A DNA stretch of 64,000 bases from Janthinobacterium sp. LM6 (GCF_002002885.1 NZ_CP019510.1:5580001-5644000); one strand, 5' to 3'. Shown: positions 10,601 through 18,710, counted from the stretch's first letter. Notes: generated by a model from the letters alone, not told the origin. Translations and numbers: made by a program.

Positions 10601-10813
10601 GCCATCGGCATGGGCGACGGCGGCGAATCGCAGGCGCCGATGGGCCGCGCCGTCATCGGCGGCGTGATCACCTCGACCTTGCTGACCTTGGTGGTGGTGC
10701 CCGTCGCCTACACCTACCTCGACAGCCTGGGCAAGCGCGCCGCGCGCTTTTTCGGCGGCGGCGAGCATGCGCATGCCGAATCCGCCGACGACGGCAAGGC
10801 ACACGCCCACTGA
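7694..10813 (+). CDS. RND efflux permease, HAE1 family
   Basis: The 1039-residue inner-membrane proton/drug antiporter begins MWMTKVSIQNPVFATM and has the two-fold repeat of 6+6 helices with two large periplasmic loops. The helix-4 motif GLLIDDAIVVRENIV carries the two adjacent aspartates of the HAE1 (hydrophobic/amphiphilic drug) class rather than the metal-export signature. Helix 10-11 motifs (GLVTKNAILLVDFTNQ) are intact. The C terminus is a short His-rich tail (GEHAHAESADDGKAHAH). The substrate is not predictable. It forms an operon with the adaptor gene 3 bp upstream and ends before a GC-rich hairpin. Confidence 0.93.
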   Translation: MWMTKVSIQNPVFATMVMVALVVLGIFSYRGLGVESMPSVQFPFAAIEVNYPGASPEAVENDITRPIEDAVNTVSGIKTIRANSWEGRAGVYLEFELSTNMDKAMQDLRDKVALVRPRFPKEAKDPFIARAEGDNERPIATIVLTSTGHDLRSLSTMTEQIISKRFQGVAGVGQVKLRGLRARQILISMKPIELNAQGIGVDEVIRAIQATNTNLPAGSISHGAAEQLVRVEGKIKDAREFGKIIVARRAVGPVYLDQVATVVDGEQEELSISRMNGQQAVTMEITKVQDANVVEVGTGILKVAADLQKTLPPDITLRVLDDESERVQSQLDNVKRTIIEGAVLTMVIVFLFLHSWRSTIITGLTLPISVLASFIAMKAFGFTLNFLTLMALSLCIGLLIDDAIVVRENIVRHLGMGKNHYKAANDGTNEIGLAVMATTFAIVAVFVPVAFMDGIIGRFFLQFGITVAVAVLVSLFVSFTLDPMLSSVWRDPVKDRFKYAPWLGRFMAWIETGIDRLHVWYGKVLAVALRWRKTTLATALALFAGSLMLVPMIGGEMFPETDQGWVNLRFKTPVGSSLEYTDTKVRQIETALKEFPEIDSLVANVGTQDGRNTAEVNLKLTDIKKHKRRSQQELEKLIRERLAPIAGITLSVGQRPIFIAILGTDEGKLDAVAHTLMDKMRGIKGLADMEYSQEGANPSTTVKINNELASDLGLSVQQIGNALRPFVAGDTVSHWLASDGQNYDVNVQLPKSGRQKVADLADLSLASSKLDANGKPVMIPLRQVVDFVPSSSPQVLKRQALQRRVAIYAGTQGRPAGDVDADVQKAIKSIDLPPGVRFDVAGNAQQMAETMGGAMMALGIAVIFIYLVLASQFGSFLQPIAIMVSLPLSLIGVLAALLITGSTLNIFSVIGFIMLMGLVTKNAILLVDFTNQRQREGLGQFEALMEAGQVRLRPILMTTLAMVFGMLPMAIGMGDGGESQAPMGRAVIGGVITSTLLTLVVVPVAYTYLDSLGKRAARFFGGGEHAHAESADDGKAHAH

Positions 10814-10831
10814 TTGACCGGTCGCCTTCAC

Positions 10832-10853
10832 CGTCCCCGCATTGGCGGGGACG
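10832..10853 (+). terminator. Hairpin after the RND operon
   Basis: CGTCCCCGC and GCGGGGACG form a perfect 9-bp stem with an ATTG loop, 19 bp after the pump stop codon. No T-run follows, so it is either a weak terminator or a 3'-end stabilising hairpin. Confidence 0.5.
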
Positions 10854-10865
10854 ACGCGGCGGCTT

Positions 10866-10883
10866 CCTGAAGAGAGCTTCAGT
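10866..10883 (+). promoter_or_regulatory. Putative response-regulator site upstream of mgtC
   Basis: CCTGAA-GAGAGC-TTCAGT is an inverted repeat that ends at the -35 hexamer of the mgtC promoter. The same arrangement (CCTGAA-N6-TTCAGG) occurs before the czc operon at 14340-14357. Placement next to the -35 box is typical for OmpR-family activators. The link to the regulator at 13589-14269 is inference. Confidence 0.5.
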
Positions 10884-10911
10884 TGACCAAAGCTGCCCCA
10901 CTGGCTAGACT
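10883..10911 (+). promoter_or_regulatory. Sigma-70-type promoter of mgtC
   Basis: TTGACC (10883-10888), a 17-bp spacer and TAGACT (10906-10911) give a good match to a sigma-70 promoter. Transcription would start near 10918, leaving a leader of about 255 nt before the mgtC start codon. Confidence 0.6.
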
Positions 10912-11106
10912 GTCCCCGTTATCAATGATATGGAGTGACTCGTGGGTGCTTGTTCCAGTGACAGTAGTCGATTGACCATCGGCGATCGGCCTTAGGCAAG
11001 ACGCGCGCATTCCGCCCGCCCTGCCCATGGCAAGGTGCGGTTTTATCAGCGGCAGTACTCTCTCGCCGCCACTTCCCTCCTCATCGTTCCACCGTTATCG
11101 TCTGCT

Positions 11107-11167
11107 GCCCCGTTTCGGGGCGAATTGTCTTCGCCCCTGCACTCGCCTGTTCCTCCCCAGCCGGGAG
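11107..11167 (+). promoter_or_regulatory. Structured mgtC leader with competing hairpins and Shine-Dalgarno sequestration
   Basis: Two exclusive hairpins share the same GGGGC segment: GCCCCG/CGGGGC (11107-11121, loop TTT) and GGGGCGAA/TTCGCCCC (11117-11137, loop TTGTC). Further down, CTCCC (11153-11157) can pair with GGGAG (11163-11167), which is the mgtC ribosome binding site. This looks like an RNA switch. I could not match it to a known riboswitch class. The rest of the leader (10918-11106) holds no supported gene. Confidence 0.45.
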
Positions 11168-11173
11168 AAACTG

Positions 11174-11896
11174 ATGGTGGTATTTGATTTTGCGCTGCGC
11201 GTTGCCGCGGCATTGACCCTGGGCGCCATGATCGGCGCCGAACGCCAGCTGCGCCAGCGCATGGCGGGCTTGCGCACGAACGCGCTGGTCTCCGTCGGCG
11301 CCTCGCTGTTCGTGATGGTTTCCGTGCTCGAAGGCGATGCCTCTGGCCATATGCGCATCGCCGCGCAGGTGGTGTCCGGCATCGGCTTCCTGGGCGCCGG
11401 CGTCATCATGCGCGAAGGCATGACGGTGCGCGGCCTGAACACGGCGGCCACCCTGTGGTGCTCGGCCGCCATCGGCATCCTGTGCGGCCTGGGCTTCGCA
11501 CTGGAAGCGGCCATCGGCACGGGCTTCGTGCTGATCGCCAACCTGGTGCTGCGCCACCTGGCGCAACGCATCAACGCGCACGGCAGCGAAGCGGGCATCG
11601 AGACGGAAAGCATCTACCGCGTGACGGCCGTGTGCGAGGCGGAGCAGGAAGTCCAGGTGCGCAAGCTGATGCTGCGCTTGATCAGCGGCATGCCGGCGCT
11701 GATGCTGCAATCCTTGCACAGCGAGGATGCCGCGCAGGCCGGGCGCATCGAAGTGCGGGCCGACCTGCTCACGCCCCTGTCCAGTCTGGGATTGCTGGAA
11801 CAGATCGTCAGCCAGGTCAGCCTGGAAGGCAGCGTCTCGGCCGTGCGCTGGGCGCTGGTGAACAACGCGGAATTTGTCGCCGAACGGGGAGTGTGA
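11174..11896 (+). CDS. MgtC/SapB family inner-membrane protein
   Basis: The 240-residue product starts at ATG 11174 after GGGAG. The N-terminal half has about four to five helices with MgtC signatures: GAMIGAERQLRQRMAGLRT (about residues 17-35), GIGFLGAGVIMREG and GLNTAATLW. The C-terminal half is a soluble domain of the ACT-like type seen in long MgtC proteins. MgtC proteins aid growth at low magnesium and modulate F-type ATP synthase in Salmonella; the role here is not known. The TGA overlaps the ATG of the next small gene (TGATG), so the two are translationally coupled. A long structured leader precedes it. Confidence 0.85.
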   Translation: MVVFDFALRVAAALTLGAMIGAERQLRQRMAGLRTNALVSVGASLFVMVSVLEGDASGHMRIAAQVVSGIGFLGAGVIMREGMTVRGLNTAATLWCSAAIGILCGLGFALEAAIGTGFVLIANLVLRHLAQRINAHGSEAGIETESIYRVTAVCEAEQEVQVRKLMLRLISGMPALMLQSLHSEDAAQAGRIEVRADLLTPLSSLGLLEQIVSQVSLEGSVSAVRWALVNNAEFVAERGV

Positions 11897-12207
11897 TGAT
11901 GAAAAAATTCTTCCATTGGTTCGCCCGGCGCGGTCCGGCTATCGCCACCTACCGCCTGACCGTCACCTGCCCGGCGGCGCAGGCCGACCACGTGGTGCGC
12001 CTGCTGCTGGCCGAACTCAAAGGCGCGGGCCTGGCGCCGTCGCAAATGCTGCGCAGCTGGGACGCGGCCAGGCAGGTGGTGCAACTGATCGCCACGGTGC
12101 TGTGCCAGGCCGTGCAGCGCGCCGTGCTGGTGCGCTTCGTCAACCGTGCGGGCGCCTGGCCGCAAGTACGACAAGTGCGCTGGGAAGGCGTCGCACCGTC
12201 AATCTAA
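11896..12207 (+). CDS. Small MgtC-linked protein, possible ACT-like domain
   Basis: The 103-residue product starts at 11896, overlapping the mgtC stop by one base. After a short basic start (MMKKFFHWFARR) it has a beta-alpha pattern (YRLTVTCPAAQADHVVRLLLAELKGAGL) that resembles the C-terminal ACT-like domain of MgtC proteins. A free-standing second copy of the MgtC regulatory domain is the simplest reading, but no motif proves it. It has no signal peptide or membrane segment. It overlaps the 3' end of the convergent histidine kinase gene by 9 bp. Confidence 0.6.
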   Translation: MMKKFFHWFARRGPAIATYRLTVTCPAAQADHVVRLLLAELKGAGLAPSQMLRSWDAARQVVQLIATVLCQAVQRAVLVRFVNRAGAWPQVRQVRWEGVAPSI

Positions 12208-13599
12208 GGCGGGCAGGCGCATGAGGAACAGCGCGCCGCCTTGCGGGCGGTTCCGCGCCTCGATGCTGCCGCCGTATGCGTGCACGATGGCTTGCGACAG
12301 GGCCAGGCCCAGGCCGAAACCGGGTGCCTCGCCCGCGCGCGCCTGGGCGCCACGGTAAAAGCGCTCGAACAGATGCGGCAAGTCTTCCACGCCGATACCC
12401 GGTCCCGCATCGGCCACGCCGACGATCGCATGCGCGCCATCGCGCGCCACGTGCACGCTGATGCTGGTTCCGGGCGGCGAAAACTTCACGGCGTTATCCA
12501 GCAGATTGGCCAGCACCAAGTCCACGGGGCCGGCCGCCACGCGCGCGTGCACGGCCACGCTGTCATCGAAGACGATGCGGATGCCGCGCTGCGCCGCCGG
12601 CTTTTCCAGCCGCTGCGCAGCCGCCCGCACGAGCGGATTGAGTTCGATGGTTTCCACGGCATTGCGCTCCTGCCCCACGTCCAGGCGCGTGAGCATCAGG
12701 AGTTCTTCCACCAGGGTCGTCAGGCGCTGCACTTCATCGAGGCAGGACGCCAGCGCGTCGACATACTCGGGCGACTCGCGCGGGCGGCGCAGGGTGATTT
12801 CGATTTCCGTGCGCAGGCGCGACAGGGGCGAGCGCAGTTCGTGCGAAGCGTCGGCCGTGAAGCGGCGCTGCGCATCGTAGCCGTGTTCCAGGCGGTCCAG
12901 CATGGCGTTCAGGGTATCGACCAGGCGGCCGATCTCGTCCTGCGTGCCGGGATGGGGCAGGCGCTGGTGCAGGCTGGCTTCGCCGATCGAATGCGCCTGG
13001 TCGACCACGTCGTCGATGGCGCCCAGCACGCGGCGCGTGAGCATTTCGCCGGCCAGCCCCACGGCCGCCAGCAAGGCCAGCGCCATGGCGCCAAACAGCA
13101 CGGTGGCCGCGGCCAGCACGTGATTCGTGTCGTCGAGCGAACCGGCCACCTGCACCGCCAGGCGCGAACCGGACGAGGGCACGGGAATCGAGATCATGCG
13201 CAGCGGCTCTTCGCCGAACTTCGGCAGGGTTTCGAAGACGGTCTCGCCGGCCGCCAGGCGCGCCAGCAGGGCGGCCGACGCCGGCAGCTGCGCCGCCTCC
13301 AGGTTGCGGCTGCGCGCCAGCACGCGCCCCTCGCCATCGATGATCTGCACCAGGCGGTCCAGCCGCGTCAACGACGGCGGCGCCAGGCCAGGCGCCACCT
13401 CGTGCACCTGCACGGGCTGGCGCGGCGCGGCCGGCAGCATGGCCATTTCCGTTTCGGCCAGCGCCAGCAGGGCCGCATCGAGCTGGCCATGCACGGCGCG
13501 CGACAAGCCCCAGTAACCGGCCAGCGCCGTACAGGCGACGATGGCGAGGATGACGGCCAGGTGCACCAGCAGCAATCGCTTGCGAAAACTAGCCACCAT
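12199..13599 (-). CDS. Two-component sensor histidine kinase
   Basis: The 466-residue membrane kinase has a first transmembrane helix at about residues 9-29, a periplasmic sensor of about 130 residues, a second helix at about 161-185 and a HAMP domain. The HisKA domain has ADASHELRSPL (phospho-accepting His253) and the HATPase domain has NLLDNAVKFSP and GPGIGVEDLPHLFERFYRG. It is encoded directly after the response regulator, with an 11-bp overlap. The divergent operon is a Czc-type metal exporter, so a periplasmic metal ion is the likely signal, by analogy with CzcS/CusS; this is inference. Confidence 0.92.
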   Translation of the reverse strand: MVASFRKRLLLVHLAVILAIVACTALAGYWGLSRAVHGQLDAALLALAETEMAMLPAAPRQPVQVHEVAPGLAPPSLTRLDRLVQIIDGEGRVLARSRNLEAAQLPASAALLARLAAGETVFETLPKFGEEPLRMISIPVPSSGSRLAVQVAGSLDDTNHVLAAATVLFGAMALALLAAVGLAGEMLTRRVLGAIDDVVDQAHSIGEASLHQRLPHPGTQDEIGRLVDTLNAMLDRLEHGYDAQRRFTADASHELRSPLSRLRTEIEITLRRPRESPEYVDALASCLDEVQRLTTLVEELLMLTRLDVGQERNAVETIELNPLVRAAAQRLEKPAAQRGIRIVFDDSVAVHARVAAGPVDLVLANLLDNAVKFSPPGTSISVHVARDGAHAIVGVADAGPGIGVEDLPHLFERFYRGAQARAGEAPGFGLGLALSQAIVHAYGGSIEARNRPQGGALFLMRLPALD

Positions 13600-14269
13600 T
13601 GTTTTCCGCCAGGCGGAAGCCGCGTCCGCGCACCGTGTGGATCAATGGCGGCAAGCCCGGCGCATCGACTTTTCCCCGCAGGTTGCGCACGTGGACATCA
13701 ATCAGGTTATCGATGCCGATCAGGTCCGCCTGCCATATCTGCTCGGCCAGGCGCGCGCGGCTGACCACCTCGCCCGCCTGGCGCAGCAGGATCAATAAAA
13801 TCGCATATTCCTTGGGTGTCAGCACCAGCGGCGCGCCGGCCCGCGTCGCCTGGTGGCTGACGGGATCGAGCGTCAGGTCGGCCAGCGCCAGCACCAGCGG
13901 ACGGCTGATGTCGGAGCGGCGCAGCAAGGCGCGGATGCGCGCCAGCAGCTCCTCGAATTCGAACGGTTTGGTCAGGTAATCGTCGGCGCCCGTATTCAGG
14001 CCCGCCACCCGGTCGGCCGTGGCGTCGCGCGCCGTGAGCATCAGCACGGGCGTCTGGATGCCGCGCGCGCGCAAGTCGCGGCAAAAATCGATGCCTTGCT
14101 TGCCCGGCAACATCCAGTCCAGCACGATCACGTCGTAGTCGATGGCATAGCTTTCGTCCTCGCCCTCTTCCGCGCTGTGCGCCACGTCGACGACAAAGCC
14201 TTCTTCCTGCAAGCCGCGCGCCAGCAGGCGCGCCGCCTTGCGGTCATCTTCCACCAGAAGGATTCTCAT
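13589..14269 (-). CDS. OmpR-family response regulator, czc-linked
   Basis: The 226-residue product starts at MRILLVEDD (ATG 14269, AGGCAGGC upstream). The receiver domain has the acidic pair, phospho-accepting Asp51 (VLDWMLPG) and the lysine of KPFEFEELLA. The C-terminal winged helix has the OmpR pattern ending HTVRGRGFRL. It is transcribed with the kinase and divergent from the metal-efflux genes, as in CzcR/CusR systems. CCTGAA-N6-TTCAG elements before both the efflux operon and mgtC are candidate binding sites. Confidence 0.92.
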   Translation of the reverse strand: MRILLVEDDRKAARLLARGLQEEGFVVDVAHSAEEGEDESYAIDYDVIVLDWMLPGKQGIDFCRDLRARGIQTPVLMLTARDATADRVAGLNTGADDYLTKPFEFEELLARIRALLRRSDISRPLVLALADLTLDPVSHQATRAGAPLVLTPKEYAILLILLRQAGEVVSRARLAEQIWQADLIGIDNLIDVHVRNLRGKVDAPGLPPLIHTVRGRGFRLAENNGG

Positions 14270-14339
14270 GCCTGCCTTTCGCATTGCGCCGTGTTTTCCA
14301 TGCTGGCATTTTACCGCGCTCCACCGCGCGCGCACGGAA

Positions 14340-14395
14340 CCTGAAGAATGATTCAGGCGTTCTTGGGCGCTTCTTCAGGAGCACATTGCTATGCT
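14340..14395 (+). promoter_or_regulatory. czc operon control region: inverted and direct TTCAGG sites
   Basis: CCTGAA (14340-14345), TTCAGG (14352-14357) and TTCAGG (14374-14379) are spaced so that the last two are 22 bp apart, two helical turns. TATGCT (14390-14395) is a possible -10 box with no good -35; an activator on the last TTCAGG could replace it. CCTGAAGAA/TTCTTCAGG also forms a 9-bp inverted repeat. The first half matches the element before mgtC. Confidence 0.55.
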
Positions 14396-14497
14396 TTTCC
14401 GGCGCTGTCATACCGCTGCCCGCGCTCCCCTCTGACCGCCCGCCTGGGCACGGCATCCACGCATGCCCCATCACCATCAATAACAAGGAAACACGGG

Positions 14498-15622
14498 ATG
14501 AACACGACCACCCGCAACGCCCTGGGCGCCAGCTGCGCCCTCGCTCTAGCCTGCTCGGCCCTGGCCGGCTGCGCCAAACCGACGGCGGCAGCCACGCCGC
14601 CCGTCCAATCGATGCATCTGGACGACGGCAGCATCGCCGTCGACAAGATGTCGCCGCTGCGCCAGCGCCTGCAGATCGCCGCCGTGCAAGAACAGGAGAT
14701 CGCCACGCAGACGGAGGCGCCGGGCAGCATCGAAGCGATGCCGGAAAAACTGGTGAAGATCACGCCGCCCCTGGCCGGACGCATCACGCGCTTGCAGCGC
14801 GCGCTGGGCGACAGCGTGAAGGCGGGCGACCCGCTGTTCACCCTGGACTCGGCGGAACTGAGTGCCGCCTACGCGGACGACAGCAAGGCGAAGTCCGCCC
14901 TGCTGCAGGCGCGCCAGGAACTGGAGCGTCAGAAAACCCTGTTCGAGGCGGAAATCGCCGCGCGCAAGGAGTACGAAGCAGCCCAGGCGGCCTTTGTGCA
15001 GGCGGGCAGCGACGCCCAGGCCAGCGCCGACAAGCTGGCCCAGTACGGCGCCGGCGCGCGCGGTTCGCGCCGCGACTACGTGCTGCGTTCGCCCATCGCC
15101 GGCACCGTGATCGCCATGGACGGCGCCCAGGGCGGCTACTGGAACGATATCAACGCGCCCGTCATGACGGTGGCGGATCTCTCCACCGTGTGGCTGTCGG
15201 CGAATGTCGCCGAGAGGGACCTGGCGCAGGTGGCCGTGGGACAAAAGACCCGCATCAAGGTCGACGCCTGGCCCGGCAAGGATTTTGAAGGCAAGGTCGC
15301 ATATGTGGGCGCCGTGCTCGATCCCGAGACGCGCACGGTGCAAGTACGCGTGGCCATCGACAACCGCGCCGGCGCCTTCAAGCCGGGGATGTTCGCTCAT
15401 GCGGGATTCGCTGGCGCCAGCCGCCGCGCCCTCCTCGTGCCCGCGGCGGCCGTGCTGCAAAGCGGGCTGTCGACCCGCGTGATGGTCGAGCGCAGCGCGC
15501 TGGTATTCACGCCGCGCACGGTGGAAGTGGGCGCCAGCCATGGAGACCAGGTGGAAATCGTCTCCGGCCTGAAGGCAGGCGAGCGCATCGTCGTCAAGGA
15601 AGGAGTGCTGCTCAATGATTGA
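14498..15622 (+). CDS. Heavy-metal RND efflux adaptor, CzcB/CusB-like lipoprotein
   Basis: The 374-residue periplasmic adaptor has a signal peptide with lipobox ALAGC (Cys25), a lipoyl domain (ITPPLAGRITRLQRALGDSVKAGD), a short helical hairpin, the second lipoyl half (VLRSPIAGTVIAMDGAQGG) and a beta-barrel plus membrane-proximal domain. The start at 14498 was chosen because it follows AAGGAAACACGGG and begins a clean signal peptide. Its 3' end overlaps the pump gene by 8 bp. No His-rich N-terminal metal-binding extension is seen. It joins the CzcA-like pump to the CzcC-like channel. Confidence 0.9.
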   Translation: MNTTTRNALGASCALALACSALAGCAKPTAAATPPVQSMHLDDGSIAVDKMSPLRQRLQIAAVQEQEIATQTEAPGSIEAMPEKLVKITPPLAGRITRLQRALGDSVKAGDPLFTLDSAELSAAYADDSKAKSALLQARQELERQKTLFEAEIAARKEYEAAQAAFVQAGSDAQASADKLAQYGAGARGSRRDYVLRSPIAGTVIAMDGAQGGYWNDINAPVMTVADLSTVWLSANVAERDLAQVAVGQKTRIKVDAWPGKDFEGKVAYVGAVLDPETRTVQVRVAIDNRAGAFKPGMFAHAGFAGASRRALLVPAAAVLQSGLSTRVMVERSALVFTPRTVEVGASHGDQVEIVSGLKAGERIVVKEGVLLND

Positions 15623-18600
15623 CCGTTTCATCGCCACCTGCTGCCAGCGGCGCGGCATCGTCTGGCTGGTACTGCTGTTCGTCGCCGCCTACGGCGTGTA
15701 TTGCTGGAAGCAGCTGCCCATCGAAGCCTATCCCGACATCGCCGACGTCACCTCGCAAATCGTCACGCAGGTGCCGGGCCTGGGCGCCGAGGAAATCGAG
15801 CAGCAGATCACCATCCCGCTCGAGCGCGCCCTGCTGGGCACGCCCGGCATGCACGTTCTGCGCACGCGCAGCCTGTTCGCGCTGTCGCTGATCACGGTGG
15901 TGTTCGAAGATGGCAGCGACGGCTATTTCACGCGCGAACGGCTGCAGGAACGCCTCGCCAGCGTGAACCTGCCGTACGACGCCAAGCCGGGCCTCGATCC
16001 CTACACCTCGCCGACGGGCGAAATCTACCGCTACACGCTGGAATCGAAGTCGCGCAGCCTGCGCGAACTGTCGGAGCTGCAATTCTGGACCGTGATCCCG
16101 CGCCTGCAGCAAGTGCGCGGCGTGGCGGACGTGAGCAATTTCGGCGGTTTGACCACGCAGTTCATGCTGGAACTCGACCCCGCAAAACTGGACAGCTACG
16201 GCTTTTCGCTGGCGCAGGTGAAGGACGCCATCAACGCCAACAACATCAGCGGCGGCGGCAGCGTCATCGACCGCGGCCAGCAATCGTACGTGGTGCGCGG
16301 CGTGGGCTTGCTGCATTCGCTCGATGACATGGGCAACGTCGTCGTGAGCAGCAAGGATGGCGTGCCCGTGCTGGTGAAAGACCTGGGCAAACTCGCTTAC
16401 GGCAACGTCGAGCGGCGCGGCATCCTCGGCAAGGACGACAATCCCGACACCATCGAAGGCATCACCCTGCTGCTGAAGGACTTCAATCCGTCCGAAGCGC
16501 TGGCCGGCATCCATGCTGCCGTGGACGACCTGAACGCCAACGTGCTGCCGAAGGACGTGAAAGTCGTGCCCTACCTGGACCGCAGCTCGCTGATCGACGC
16601 CACCCTGCATACGGTGGGATTTACCCTGGGCGAAGGCATGCTGCTGGTCGCCCTCGTGCTCCTGCTGTATCTGGGCAGCCCGCGCGCGGCCGCCATCGTC
16701 GCGCTGACGATTCCGCTGGCCCTGCTGATCGCCTTCATCTTCATGCACCACTTTAAAATTCCCGCCAATTTGCTATCCTTGGGGGCGATCGACTTCGGCA
16801 TCCTCGTCGACGGTTCCGTGGTGGTGCTGGAAAACCTGCTGCGCCGCCGCGAACGGGACCAGGAACGGCCCCTGACCCTGCAGGATGCCATCGAGGCAAC
16901 CCTGCAGGTGGCGCGCCCCATCATGTTCGGCATGGCCGTCATCATCGCCGCTTATTTACCCCTGTTCGCCTTCCAGCGCATCGAATACAAACTGTTCTCG
17001 CCCATGGCGTATGCGGTGGGCGCGGCGCTGGTGGGTGCGCTGGTGGTGGCGCTGGTACTGATCCCGGGCCTGGCCTGGCTGGCCCTGCGCAAACCGCGCC
17101 GCACCTTCCATAACCGCGCGCTGGACAAGCTGGCGGGCGCGTACGGCCGCTTCCTCGAACGCATGGTGGGCAAGAAGCGCTGGGTGGCGATGGTGTGCGC
17201 CGCGTCGCTGGCGGGTCTGGCCCTGCTGGGCGGCAGCATCGGCCGCGATTTTTTACCCTACCTCGATGAGGGTTCGCTGTGGCTACAGGTGCAGATGCCG
17301 CCCGGGATCACCCTGGACAAGGCGTCCGAGATGGCCAGCGAACTGCGGCGCGCCGCGCTGGAATTCCCGGAAGTGTCGACCATCGTCACGCAGACGGGGC
17401 GCAACGACGACGGCACCGATTACTGGACGCCGTCGCACATCGAAGCGAGCGTGGGCCTACACCCGTACAAGAGCTGGAAGTCGGGCATGAACAAGCAGCA
17501 GTTGATCGCCAACATGAACGCGCGCTTCGCCAGCATGCCCGGCGTCACGGTGGCTTTCATGCAGCCGATGATCGACGGCGTGCAGGATAAATTGTCGGGC
17601 GCGCACAGCGACCTGACGGTGAAAATCTTCGGCAGCGACCTCGATGAAGTGCGCGGCATCGCCGGCAAGGTGGCCAACGTCCTGAAAACCGTCCCTGGCG
17701 CCTCCGACGTGGCGGTGGACGTGGAGCCGCCGCTGCCCAACCTGAAGGTGGAACTGGACAGGGCAAAAGCGGCACGCTACGGCATCAACGCGGCCGACGT
17801 GGCCGACCTGATTGCCACCGGCATCGGCGGCGCACCCATCGGCCAGGTGTACGTCGGCGAGAAAAGCTACGACATCGCCGTGCGCTTCCCGCCGGCCACG
17901 CGTTCCAGCCCGGACGCCATCGCCAACTTGAAGCTCAACGCCGCCAACGGCGCGAGGATTCCGCTGGCGCAGGTGGCCACCATCAGCACCACCTCGGGCG
18001 AAAGCGTGATCGTGCGCGAAATGGGACGGCGCCACATCATCGTGCGCCTGAATGCCCGCGGGCGCGACCTGGCAGGCTTCCTGGCCGAAGCGCGCCCGCT
18101 GGTGGCGCAAACCGTAGCCGACGAACACCAGCGCATCAGCGTCGAATGGGGCGGCCAGTTCGAAAACCTGCAGCGCGCGCAAAGCCGTTTGGCGCTGATC
18201 CTGCCGATGACCCTGGGCGCCATGTTCCTGCTGCTGTTTGGCCAGTTCCGCAACCTGCGCCAGCCCGCGCTGGTCTTGCTGGCCGTGCCGCTGGCCATGC
18301 TCGGTGGCCTGGCCGCGCTGCACCTGCGCGGCATGACCTTGAACGTGTCGAGCGCCGTCGGCTTCATCGCCCTGTTCGGCGTGGCCGTCCTGAATGCCGT
18401 GCTGATGCTGGCGCAGATCAACCGCTTGCGCAGCGACGAGGGGAAAAGCTTGCGCGAGGCGGTGCTCGAAGGCGCGCGCGACCGCATGCGTCCCGTGCTG
18501 ATGACGGCCACGGTGGCCGCCCTGGGGCTGACGCCGGCCATGCTGGCAACGGGCCTGGGCAGCGACGTGCAGCGCCCGCTGGCTACCGTCGTGGTGGGCG

Positions 18601-18710
18601 GCCTGGTGACGGCGACCGCACTGACCTTGCTGCTGTTGCCAGCCCTGTATTACCTGATCGAGGCGCACCTGCAAAAACGCCGGATCGACACCGAAGGAGA
18701 GACCCCATGA
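15615..18710 (+). CDS. Heavy-metal efflux RND pump, CzcA family
   Basis: The 1031-residue proton antiporter exports divalent cations. The helix-4 motif DFGILVDGSVVVLEN (Asp393, Asp399, Glu406) has the spacing of the essential D-D-E triad of CzcA and belongs to the zinc/cobalt/cadmium type rather than the copper/silver type, which lacks this motif. Other HME features are the N-terminal AYPDIADVTSQIVTQVPG segment and the PYLDEGSLWLQVQMPPG loop. It is the middle gene of an adaptor-pump-channel operon and overlaps both neighbours (8 and 3 bp). Metal choice is inferred from the motif and needs phenotype data. Confidence 0.92.
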   Translation: MIDRFIATCCQRRGIVWLVLLFVAAYGVYCWKQLPIEAYPDIADVTSQIVTQVPGLGAEEIEQQITIPLERALLGTPGMHVLRTRSLFALSLITVVFEDGSDGYFTRERLQERLASVNLPYDAKPGLDPYTSPTGEIYRYTLESKSRSLRELSELQFWTVIPRLQQVRGVADVSNFGGLTTQFMLELDPAKLDSYGFSLAQVKDAINANNISGGGSVIDRGQQSYVVRGVGLLHSLDDMGNVVVSSKDGVPVLVKDLGKLAYGNVERRGILGKDDNPDTIEGITLLLKDFNPSEALAGIHAAVDDLNANVLPKDVKVVPYLDRSSLIDATLHTVGFTLGEGMLLVALVLLLYLGSPRAAAIVALTIPLALLIAFIFMHHFKIPANLLSLGAIDFGILVDGSVVVLENLLRRRERDQERPLTLQDAIEATLQVARPIMFGMAVIIAAYLPLFAFQRIEYKLFSPMAYAVGAALVGALVVALVLIPGLAWLALRKPRRTFHNRALDKLAGAYGRFLERMVGKKRWVAMVCAASLAGLALLGGSIGRDFLPYLDEGSLWLQVQMPPGITLDKASEMASELRRAALEFPEVSTIVTQTGRNDDGTDYWTPSHIEASVGLHPYKSWKSGMNKQQLIANMNARFASMPGVTVAFMQPMIDGVQDKLSGAHSDLTVKIFGSDLDEVRGIAGKVANVLKTVPGASDVAVDVEPPLPNLKVELDRAKAARYGINAADVADLIATGIGGAPIGQVYVGEKSYDIAVRFPPATRSSPDAIANLKLNAANGARIPLAQVATISTTSGESVIVREMGRRHIIVRLNARGRDLAGFLAEARPLVAQTVADEHQRISVEWGGQFENLQRAQSRLALILPMTLGAMFLLLFGQFRNLRQPALVLLAVPLAMLGGLAALHLRGMTLNVSSAVGFIALFGVAVLNAVLMLAQINRLRSDEGKSLREAVLEGARDRMRPVLMTATVAALGLTPAMLATGLGSDVQRPLATVVVGGLVTATALTLLLLPALYYLIEAHLQKRRIDTEGETP

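Noticed and set aside
10918..11173. A known riboswitch (M-box or yybP-ykoY type) in the mgtC leader
   Set aside because: I could not find the conserved core bases of either class; only generic competing hairpins are visible.
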